Shown piece after piece: positions 31,434 through 40,465 of a stretch of 64,000 bases of DNA. Position 1 is the first letter of the stretch. Every line of letters starts with the position of its first letter. The stretch is taken from positions 310,001-374,000 of the forward strand of contig OZ025792.1 of assembly GCA_964019425.1 (NCBI GenBank). The letters are read 5' to 3'. This DNA comes from Flectonema sp. DT1601. Its lineage: Eukaryota > Euglenozoa > Diplonemea > Diplonemida > Diplonemidae. A model generated the notes under the pieces. That model was not told the DNA's origin. It made no database searches and saw only the letters and a list, made by a program, of their open reading frames with translations. The translations under genes and the position numbers were made by a program.

Positions 31434-32813
31434 TTATCGTGGGCTGACTCTTGGACTGGTTGAGGCTCTGGATGGTGGCTTCTTTCCTTTATTGAGTTGA
31501 ACTCTTCTTTCGTAGTTTTTAGAACACTCTGGATGTACCTCAGCATTTCCGAATGATCCAGTGATTTTAACAACTGTATCACCAAGGAGTTTACCACACT
31601 CTTCACATCTAGGACCTGGGGCTTTAGCTTCCATTCGATTCTTACAGCTGCTATGGACGTGTACGAGACGAGTACCTTTAGGCTCTTTAACCATCACAGG
31701 TGAGTCATCAGCCTTGAATCGCTGAAGACAGTGTTCACATCTACCAAGTCCTGTTGTTCCGCATCCAGTGTCGCGAGAGTGTTTCTTTTCGAATCTAGCT
31801 TGGCACTTTGTGTGTACATTAACCATTCCCCAGTTACCTGAAGTTGTAACCATCGGTTCTGATGTAGATGTTCCACACTCTGCACACTTGACACCTTTAC
31901 TACTTGCAAGTGGTGTTGATCCTCTTGGTGATCTTCTTGGTGAAGGATTAAATCCAGTTGATGGTTTTACTTCACGTTCTTTAGATTTCTTTGACATTTC
32001 CTTCTGTAAATTCTTTTCAAAAATATCACAACAGTTCTCATGGAGCATGGCTTCACCATGAGGACCTGTTAGTCTGACGCATTCATTTATCAGGGGCTCT
32101 TCACATTGAGTGCAACGATCAGCATTTCTTTGAATCCAATCGTTTTTACATTCGATATGCATTTCAGTACGAACTTTCTGACCTGGTAGAGCAACAGCAA
32201 CGATGTTGTTTGCCATGTATCCCTTGCAATGTCCGCAAGGGCGAGCATTCTCTGAGATCCAATCTTCCTTACAATCCGGGTGTAACATGACACCTCTTTT
32301 CTCTCCAGGAAGGGTAAACTGGATAGCACGGTCAGCTGGTTGAAATTTTTTGTAACAGAATTCACAACTTCCAGTGATCTTCGTTACTACTGTGACAGTT
32401 GGTTCTAATCTACGTGGTGATGGGATAGGACTTCCATTTTTGCCTCCAAAACGACTTTGATATTCAGACTGATAACGTGATGGAGGTGATGAAGTTAACT
32501 TTCCAGACACAAGTTGTGCAGGTGGTTCAATATCTATTTTGACAGCAGCTTTTGGTGTCGGTTTCGATTCAGGTACAGCACCACCACCACCGGCCTTTAA
32601 TTCTTCAATCTTCTGCCAAAGAGCTTTTCTATCACCCAAAGCACCAATGTTTAATTCATCCTTAAGGTCTGGTTTAGTTAGATCCATGAGGTCACCTCCA
32701 GCAATCTTATTATCAACAAATATACTCTTCAAGTGTCCCAGTTGGTTGCTCTCCAACCATGACGCTACTTGAGCGGTACTCCACGTGTTTGGGGATTGTT
32801 TCGCCAAAGGCAT
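31434..32813 (-). CDS. SAM domain protein with six CxxC/HxxC zinc modules
   Basis: The 459-residue product has an N-terminal SAM domain (about 9-73: W-S-T-A-Q-V-A-S-W-L, ending LNIGALGDRKALWQKIEEL). A basic Ser/Pro linker follows, then six half-LIM-like modules of the form C-x2-C ... H-x2-C (starting CEFC, CGHC, CTQC, CAEC, CEHC and CEEC). They are arranged as a triplet and, after a basic linker, a second triplet; the third module reads HENC. The tail is basic (SPRVSPR). SAM domains mediate homo- or heterotypic polymerisation, and the zinc modules suggest protein or nucleic-acid binding. It lies immediately downstream of the helicase, which also carries SAM domains. The acceptor TTAACCCCTCCGCAG precedes the ATG by about 40 nt. 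Intact, no intron. Confidence 0.8.
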   Translation of the reverse strand: MPLAKQSPNTWSTAQVASWLESNQLGHLKSIFVDNKIAGGDLMDLTKPDLKDELNIGALGDRKALWQKIEELKAGGGGAVPESKPTPKAAVKIDIEPPAQLVSGKLTSSPPSRYQSEYQSRFGGKNGSPIPSPRRLEPTVTVVTKITGSCEFCYKKFQPADRAIQFTLPGEKRGVMLHPDCKEDWISENARPCGHCKGYMANNIVAVALPGQKVRTEMHIECKNDWIQRNADRCTQCEEPLINECVRLTGPHGEAMLHENCCDIFEKNLQKEMSKKSKEREVKPSTGFNPSPRRSPRGSTPLASSKGVKCAECGTSTSEPMVTTSGNWGMVNVHTKCQARFEKKHSRDTGCGTTGLGRCEHCLQRFKADDSPVMVKEPKGTRLVHVHSSCKNRMEAKAPGPRCEECGKLLGDTVVKITGSFGNAEVHPECSKNYERRVQLNKGKKPPSRASTSPRVSPR

Positions 32814-32854
32814 TTGATTGCTTATATAGCTTTTTAGTTATGAAACTAACCTGC

Positions 32855-32893
32855 GGAGGGGTTAAAGGTATGGTAATGGTTGATTATCTTTTG

Positions 32894-32932
<39 letters not shown>

Positions 32933-33249
32933 TTTTTTTTTGCATTTTTCAAGTAAAACTTGTGAAGCTGCAAAAAAAAAAAAGGGTACGGAATACTACT
33001 AAATAAAAAGAGGTACCATACTGTGGAGAATATAGCACCGAAAAGTGTGCGTGACATGAAATCGGTGACAAAAGATAGGCAAAGAAATACAATGCAGCGG
33101 TTGTATTTATTCCGTGACGTGTTGCAAAAGAGAGGCATTCAAACAACCAACTACGGACGAGAGAAGATGTGGTGTTCAGAACAAGCTACTATTTTCTGAA
33201 GGTTTTTCTAGTTAGTTAGCAAAATTTCTGGAAACTACGTGCTATTACT
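32855..33249. other. Gap containing T and A runs
   Basis: About 395 nt between the splice region of the SAM-zinc gene and the tandem repeat. No gene seen. Confidence 0.5.
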
Positions 33250-33690
33250 TATCGAAATGGTGTTTAACCATTTTGAGGTGACGGACTACAAGTACGTCGG
33301 GAAATAAAATCTGAGACCTGCAGAATACCATAAAAACAGGTGCGCATCTCACACCAGCACGCAGCAGAGACACTGTCTTCACGTACAATTTTCTGAGGTT
33401 TATAATTACTTTTGCTTTATTTATAGAAATGTTTAACCATTTTGAGACAACGAACTACAAGTACGTCGGGAAATAAAATCTGAGACCTGCAGAATACCAT
33501 AAAAACAGGTGCGCATCTCTCTTCACACCAGCACGCAGCAGAGACACTGTCTTCACGTACAATTTTCTGAGGTTTATAATTACTTTTGCTTTATTTATAG
33601 AAATGTTTTACCATTTTGAGACAACGAACAAGTACGTCGGGAAATAAAATCTGAGACCTGTGGAATGCTATTAAAAACAGGTGTGAGCAG
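33250..33690. repeat. Tandem repeat, about 170-bp unit, 2.5 copies
   Basis: Units beginning near 33262, 33431 and 33605 (spacing 169 and 174) share G-TTTAACCATTTTGAG, AAGTACGTCGGGAAATAAAA, CTGAGACCTG and GAATACCATAAAAACAGG, then CACCAGCACGCAGCAGAG. The third copy is truncated at about 33690, just before the helicase stop codon at 33695. Copies 1 and 2 differ mainly by a 5-base TCTTC insertion. The high identity means a recent tandem duplication lying in the helicase 3' UTR. Confidence 0.9.
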
Positions 33691-33694
33691 GTAT

Positions 33695-36600
33695 TTAAAC
33701 TGCTTTAGTTGCAGGTTTGCAAGCGGAAGAGTTTCTAATTTCATCAGCGATTTCAAGAAGATCTGCGCATCTCTCTTCGCATTCTTCACTTAGTACGCAA
33801 CATAATATCAGGACTCTATTATCTATAAGAGTTACTAGTTTAACCCTTACGTAATCAGTGTGTTGATGAATAGAAACATAATGTCTCAAAGTAGAAGAAT
33901 TATTAGTATCTACTGTAGAGCATCTCAGTGATAAAACAGTATCGATATTATCATATGGTATGAGGATATTGCCGAATGGTACATGATAGCCAGCAACAAG
34001 AGGCTCATCTGACTCTTTCCACTTGTCCATTGGTATGTGAATGCTATCAATATGTTTGACACGTGATTCAGGGATTAGCATCCCCGCTCGATTTGTTGGT
34101 ACGTTATGAAAATCTCTTGTTTCGTTACTGTCACAGAAGAAGCGAGTTCCAAGTTCTAGATACATCCATATTTGATTGTCAGGTTTGTCTTTTTGAATTG
34201 TATTCACCCAGCCTTTCATTTTGTTTGCTACCCGATCTTTTAGAGGACTGATTTTCGCATATTCCGGTTTATAGTTTTCTCTTCTGGTAACATCGGCATC
34301 CCTCGCACTGATACAGCGCATGACATACTCGCTGCCGCTCTTAAGAAATGTCATATATTGAAATGGACCAATGACAACCCAGTAGTCATCACGAGATACG
34401 AAAGATTCAACTCCTGATGCTATTATTCTGCGATGAAGTTCTTCGAGGTCGTGCATGACATCAGTGTGACTGGTCACGTTAACTGCTGCTGCGAATATCT
34501 CAAAAGTAAAAGGCTCTTCTATCTCACCCAATGACCACATGAATAATTTCTTAAAGAATAATGGATTTCTACTAATGCGTTTTATCGCATTTTCGTCCAG
34601 TTTCAGGGATTTTGATTTTACAACACGTTCACCTCGTACGCATGCTATAATATCTCCATCATCATCCGACAGGGATTGGATGTTACGTAACGCGTTGGTT
34701 GTGTCATTGGTGAGAGCTTTCTTAAATGATTCGAGTTTCTCAAGAAGTTTCATCACATCAAGTAGACTCATGAGTTTTGGAGGATCAGTGATGTGATTCA
34801 GATGTTTTAGTTTCCTGTAGATTTCGATTCTTAGATTTTCTTTCTCTTCTCTTTCCCTTTCACTTTGATCTGATGTTGCCAACGGAGACGTGTCAAACAA
34901 ATTAGCTGCGTCACCAATCCATCTCATTAACAGCAACCACCGAAGAGTATTTTCCTTTTCTTGAAATCGCTGCTCAGGTTTTCCTTGTTTAATTGTCGCA
35001 GGAAACATTTCAATTACCTCACCTTTTAGATATAATGTGAGACTTAGCTGACCTTGATGTTCTTTTATTATCTGTAATTTTTTAATATCTTTCCAAGTGT
35101 CATCATTTACATCTACAGTCATAATCATTTTTGACTTGTCCCAGTGAGATGTTATTTCTGAGAGTTTGACCTCAGCATTTACGTTTTTTCGAAGTGCTGC
35201 TAATAAATCAACTCGTGCGCCTAATTCGTTACATGTTACAAGTCTGACATGAACTTCAGATGTCTGGTGATAAGCCCCAGCTACAGTCATGCTGATGCCT
35301 TCTTGTTCAGTGTGAAGGGTGATCATAGAATTCTTACGTAACTTTTCTTTAATAGTATCGATGGAACCAAGTTGACAAGGGTATCGGAGAGTTACAATAT
35401 CTTGTTCTCCGTTTTCATACGAAATGTCGTCCTGAATAATTTCACACAAATCAGAACCCTCGTCAGACAAGACACCTCTCAATAAAGCAACAATCGATCG
35501 GCTTACTTCCATCCTTCGTAGATGTTGTTCCCACAGAGTTCCCATCAAGTGTTCAAAGATAGTAATACTTTTTGATTCTTTAGCAGGCGACCATCTTAAG
35601 GAAATAACTGATTTTGTTGGAGGCTGGAGTACTTCGTAGTCGGGTAATGAAAAAGACTTTAAGGATTCTTCTACGGGAGATTCTTTTGTTTTCTTTCCAT
35701 CCAATTCTTCTTGCGATCCCTCTTCTTTTAGAATAGAGAACACTAAAAAACAATATGATGAACCCTTAGAGATACCAGGAACCGAATCACCAGCAACTTG
35801 TGAAAGCAAAGGACTACTTGTTACGGTTCCTGTTGGAAAGGCAAATCGAAGCCAGGAGCACAAGTTTTCAGAAATGATATTCCGTTCACGTTTATCTAAA
35901 CTGAATAAGGAATGATTTAGTACGAAAACACCAGTTGTTTCATTCACTCGAGGTGGACTACTAATGAAGGCGTCAACTCTCTCCCACAGAGTGTAGAATA
36001 TTTCATTTGTCCTGAGAGCGAAATCCGTATTCTTTTCTTCTTCGTGACATTTTCGAAGCTGTTCTGAAATCCTTTCGACGTTGGGATTAATAACCTCATG
36101 GTATCTTTTAGCTTCCCAAATGTTGTGTATTGTGGTGGCGGTGCTGGATGGCTTTCTCGCACGTCCAACAATCTGAAGAAAAGATGTTTCCGATCTTGCA
36201 ACTCCACAGAATAGAATCACTCGATCACAATCACAGATATCAATACCTTCTTCAAGTACTGTTGTGCAGACCAGTATGTTACACTTACCTTCAGATGCTC
36301 CAAATTCTTTTAAAACTTCTTCTTGTTGAGCTTGTCCTTCCCATGTCATACCAATGCTACCAGCTCTCTTTCCGTGACCGACTATTTTTAGTATCTTCCT
36401 TCTCATTTTAGTCTTTAATACTTGTACAAGTGCGTCGACCACTGATCTACTACCATCTACCAGTATTAGAGTAACAGAGTCTTTATCAACCTCTTTAAGA
36501 AGTTCAAGCAGAGCAGTCAGTCTTGGTGAGTCTGCTACCTCATAGTCTCCTTCAATTCTGTCCGAGCGATGTTTGCTAGCCTTCTTTTTTTCTAAGTAGT

Positions 36601-39600
36601 CACGAGCAAACTCGGCACCCCAATAATCAAGATGCAATAGAGCCTCGCATATAGCTGTTATTTCTTTCTGGTTCTTACTGCTTCCCTTGCGAGCATTTCC
36701 TAAGAATTGACTTACTACAGCACCTCTGCTGCAAGTCATCTCGTCACCTAGAAGAGAATATTCATAGTCGCTAAGTCCTTTTTTCGGTAAATTAAGTTCC
36801 ACGAGACGCCTTGCTTGTTCGCTGAAGAATTCACGCTGCTTACTTTTAATCTCAATTTGTTTGTCAGCCTTTTTTTTTTTTTTTTTTTTTTTTTTCTTGT
36901 TCTCTCTTTACAGTAAAAATAAATAAATAAATAAATAAAAGGTATGCCAAATAAATAAAAATCGAAATTACGCACGTTTGTTTGTGCACGAAACTGTGAA
37001 CCGACTTAAACTGATAAAGCTAAAGGAGGTTTACGTGTGCTGCCAACATTCTTTTTCGTTCTTACAATACTTGTTAAACGAAAAAAAAGAATTGGCTTTA
37101 TCTTAAACTATACAGAAAATAGTAACACTGTGATGTTTTGTTTGTGCACGAAACGGGACCCCTTTCCAGTGGATTGTTCGTGGCCGTCGTGAGTAGTTTG
37201 ATATGGTATCTATCAAAGTTGGGAGAATAACGGTCTTTTATGAGATAATAAACCGATGCGATGCGGTGTTCGTTCTTCTTGTGTATCATTTCTTAGTATG
37301 CTTCATCTTCCAGTTCCCTTCCGGAACAGGCCCCCAGATCGTGTGGATTTTCCTCCATTCAATACTTCCTCTTTCCTCCGACCTCCTTCCCAGAAAAACG
37401 GCGTTTCCGGTCGCCACCGCTCATCGACTCACCCTCATGGGCTTGCCCCGGGAGAGTCCGCATTGTCTCCTTCATTGCGAGACCAATTAGCCGCTCCGTA
37501 TACTCCCCGTATCGGAACTTCTTGAGGTAACCCTCATACGCGCCGGTCATCTTCCTGTTCTTCGTCGAGAACAGCAGGTCCTCCATGCGGTCCACCGCAA
37601 CCTGCAACGTCTGCCTGACGTGTCTTGAGCTGTTGGAGACCGGCAGCAGGCCGTCAACCATCCTCAGCAAGTGTCGCATTTCGTGCGACAACGCCCCCCC
37701 GCCCTCCGCAGAAGTCTCCGGAATCGATTTTCCGTTGACCGTACCGTAGCGCTGTTGCAAACATGCAAACACGTAATTCAGGCCGGAAGAGGTTCTTAGG
37801 TTTTCCAACCATGTGACAACCCTACGTGGGTCCATTGTCATTCTCTCTACCACAGTTAATTCCTTAACTGTCTCCGCAACTGGAATCGTTGCGCTAATAA
37901 CCCGTCCTTCCGGAACGAGCAATGCATATGGGGCTCCATTCCGGAGCTCAAACCCACATGGAGGACACACCCATTCCTGGGATGCCTCAGGCAACCACCC
38001 GGCATGGGTGATTTCGTCGTTGCCTGACCGGGTCTTGAGACATTCCGTCTCACCCGTTTCACCGCATCGGTGACAGTTTGTTCCATTCGGATGTATTTCT
38101 CCGCATAACGGAAACACACAGCATTGGTCTGTCGCTGACGGATGCGCTCCTTTAGGGATATAAGGCACCTCGACAATTAACCAGTCGAATTCTTGTAGGA
38201 TATCTACTTCATTTGACATTTTGTGAGTTTTGATTGCGCACGAAACCGTGAACTGACTTAAACTGATAAAGCTAAATGAGGTTTACGTGTGCCAACATTC
38301 TTTTTCGTTCTTACAATACATTGTTAAATGCAAAAAAGAAAAGTATGTCAAATAAATAAAAATCGAAATTACACACCCGTTTTATGGTACTCTCTGTCCA
38401 CTTTGGTAGTGTCATATTGGCCTCAATCTCAGACAAGAGAGCATTACGTATTTTTTCTTCTCCTGGGGAGGCTGTAAGCCCGATTATACGTATTCGTGAT
38501 CCGCTGTTGTTAAGCTCATAGTCAGTCTTGAAAAACTTTCTCGTCAGCTTTGCGTAAGGATGATCTTTTTTGATATGATGTGCCTCGTCAAACACAGCAA
38601 CAGAGAATAACGTGCTGCTAATATTATAATCGTCAAGCAAGTTTCTAAAAGCGTCAACGGTTGCAATAATTACATCTTTTTCTCTATATCTAATGTTACG
38701 ACTAGCCTCATCGAGATTACGTTGACCACAAACTTCAATAACACTAAGCCCAAAGTAATTTCTTATAGAATTCGAATGTTGATACAGCAACGGTACGGTA
38801 TTCACTAACAAAACTGGATACTTAGTAGGAATTAACTCTTTGTACTTCAGCATGACCATACCTGCAACAAAAGTCTTTCCAGATCCTGTGGGTAAAGCCA
38901 CCAACGTATTTCGTTGCATACATGTAGCATATGCCTTGAGCTGATAGTCGTAAGGTTTTATTAATAAGCTGCGTGGGAGGTAAAAATCCCGTGAGACATT
39001 TGGAGTTTTAAATTCATACTCGTATCTCGGTAGTACTTTATTTCTGTTGCTCTTTAGTAGTTCATTGTATATTGGTAAGTCTGTTATTTTCTTGTAAGCC
39101 TTTCCATAAAATACAACCCTGTCTATTCTGACATAGAGATTTTCTCCTAAAGGTTGACTGCAACCTTTGCATTTGGTACGCAAAATTGAAACTTCTGTTG
39201 TTGGTTGTTTCGTTACTGACTGATTGTATTCGCGTTCTCCTTTGCGATGAATCCGAAGACGATCATCGTTTGTGACTATTAGGTTGTTTTCATTACTGAA
39301 GTCACCCAGTTCAATATCTCTCGGGGCTGCTCGCGGAGTAAAGTCATTTATGAGTTTATTTTGACAATAGCTGCATCTTAGAAAAACTGGATCTCCTTGA
39401 GGGATATTTCCAGCATCACCCGGATTTAATTCAATCGCACTTACTATTCTCCGAATAGCTAATCGATGTCCCAAACTATGTATTGATAATTCATTCTTAA
39501 AGTCACTAAGAGACATTTTTCTCGCAATCGAAAGAGTTATATTTTTTTCGATTAAAGTCGAAGCATACTGTTTTAAATCCGATTTTTCCTTTCCTAAAAT

Positions 39601-39855
39601 CTCAGTAAATTCCTGAGAATTTGAATCATCAATATATTTTATGCTCTTTGCGGGTTTGTCTTCATATAACATTTTTGCGTGCTTAATGAGGTGCTTCACT
39701 AGTTTTGTATCAGTTATGTGCAGCTCTTCTTCAAACATCTTCTTGGAAATACAACAAAAAGCTTCTTCATCGATATGGTTCTCAAGAAATACCTGCTCAC
39801 ACTTGAAATGTCTCACACTTTTCTTTAAACAATTAATTAAATCATCACAGTCCAT
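33695..39855 (-). CDS. RIG-I/Dicer-clade RNA helicase with tandem SAM domains
   Basis: Exons 39855-38377 and 36868-33695 give 1,550 residues. The intron 38376-36869 (GTGTGT...poly-A-AG) joins STIKR|ADKQIE in phase 0. Domains: SAM1 (about 5-66), SAM2 (about 92-142), a zinc module with CSYC (161-164) and CKGC (229-232), the DExH core with PTGSGKT (322-328), DEAH (423-426) and TAS (461-463), the helical insertion (about 555-590), and helicase 2 with VGHGKR...CTTVLEEGIDI (694-704) and VGRAR (727-731). The motif spelling is that of the RIG-I/MDA5/Dicer/Hef group. About 800 further residues carry no RNase III or PAZ domain that I can see, so it is not a canonical Dicer. A dsRNA-sensing or RNA-silencing helicase is inferred. 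The ATG follows the acceptor TTTTTTCTACCAG. Confidence 0.83.
36976..37157. repeat. Dispersed repeat, copy 2 (left flank of nested gene)
   Basis: It contains a full unit (GCACGAAACTGTGAACCGAC..., GCCAACATTCTTTTTCG..., TTAAACTATACAG..., GTTTTGTTTGTG). The start of a further unit, GTGCACGAAAC at about 37143-37153, follows and is cut off by the GC-rich insert. The unit is preceded by a piece at 36948-36973 (CAAATAAATAAAAATCGAAA) that reappears to the right of the insert at 38348-38374. Confidence 0.7.
37359..38219 (-). CDS. Nested zinc-binding-like protein, GC-rich, unknown
   Basis: This 286-residue frame lies wholly inside the helicase intron on the same strand. Its base use is clearly richer in G and C (many GCC, CGG, GGC codons) than its AT-rich neighbours. 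The N-terminal 100 residues contain Cys and His pairs (DQCC, PLCGEIH, NCHRCG, WVCPPCG) that suggest one or two zinc sites. The middle is helical with conserved-looking WLENLRTSSGLNYVF. The end is basic (GGDRKRRFSGKEVGGKRKY), possibly nucleic-acid binding or nuclear. Possible acceptors CTTTATCAG and TTTAAG lie in the flanking repeat upstream of the ATG. I do not recognise the family. It could be an inserted element's only gene, a transferred gene or a captured exon. Confidence 0.6.
   Translation of the reverse strand: MSNEVDILQEFDWLIVEVPYIPKGAHPSATDQCCVFPLCGEIHPNGTNCHRCGETGETECLKTRSGNDEITHAGWLPEASQEWVCPPCGFELRNGAPYALLVPEGRVISATIPVAETVKELTVVERMTMDPRRVVTWLENLRTSSGLNYVFACLQQRYGTVNGKSIPETSAEGGGALSHEMRHLLRMVDGLLPVSNSSRHVRQTLQVAVDRMEDLLFSTKNRKMTGAYEGYLKKFRYGEYTERLIGLAMKETMRTLPGQAHEGESMSGGDRKRRFSGKEVGGKRKY
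38235..38374. repeat. Dispersed repeat, copy 3 (right flank of nested gene)
   Basis: It holds GCACGAAACCGTGAACTGAC, then CTTAAACTGATAAAGC, GCCAACATTCTTTTTCG, TTACAATAC and finally CAAATAAATAAAAATCGAAA. All these blocks also occur left of the nested gene at 36948-37080, with about 90% identity by eye. The last block forms the helicase donor region. Confidence 0.75.
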
Positions 39856-39884
39856 CTCTTCGCTTTCTCCTCCCTCCCCCTGGT

Positions 39885-40465
39885 AGAAAAAATAATAGTG
39901 AAAAATGTATGTTCTGGTACCCTTTGAAAACCAGTTTTGTTTTAGTGCTGTATGAGATTCCTTATTATTTTTATTTTTTTATTTTATTTTTTTGGTCAAT
40001 ACAACAAAAATAACAAACTTAGAGAAATAGGATACAAAAAAAACGAAAAAATGTGTCTTTTTTCTCGTACGGTAGCCTTCTTTACAGAGAAAGCAATATA
40101 GTCACATGGAAAAAAAAAAGTGAACGAGAACGAGCGGGTCTCAACGATGACGGAGTTCGCCGCATTTCGTTGGTCCAGTTGGTGCCATTCAACATCGAAA
40201 AAAGGGGAAGTAAAAAAAAAAAAAACGGCGGGGGATATACTAGTTATTATTAACTAATTACTACACCACACTGCAATTTCTCATTACTGGCAATCAAGTA
40301 AGAGAAATGTGACGCCACGATGGCTGTCAATTTTTGTATATCTGCCTTCGAATTATGGCTTTTTGATCACATCGAACCACTGCAATGTCAGTAAAAAATA
40401 AATATAGACCAGTGGGACAACAATGGAATACTTTATACGTGAAATGGATAAATTCAACAGCTGAA
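39885..40465. other. Gap between PLP enzyme and helicase
   Basis: About 580 nt, AT-rich. The right-to-left frames are short and unconvincing. It holds the splice acceptor of the helicase (TTTTTTCTACCAG at about 39883). Confidence 0.5.

Larger units (their letters stand above)
36869..38376 (-). other. 1.5-kb intron of the helicase gene, carrying a nested gene
   Basis: The donor GTGTGTAATTTC and an acceptor after about 25 A keep the helicase reading frame and restore continuous helicase sequence. Other introns in this window are 44-113 nt. The extra length comes from copies of a dispersed repeat plus a GC-rich same-strand gene. An (AAAT)n stretch lies at about 36918-36941. Confidence 0.75.

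Noticed and set aside
37203-37525. Two overlapping plus-strand frames at the 3' end of the nested gene
   Set aside because: They overlap the GC-rich nested gene in antisense and have no initiation context. The minus-strand frame is longer and has ordered Cys/His pairs.
36869-38376. Reading the nested gene as a classical retroelement or virus remnant
   Set aside because: No reverse transcriptase, integrase, transposase or capsid features are visible in the 286-residue protein, so only an insertion of unknown kind is claimed.
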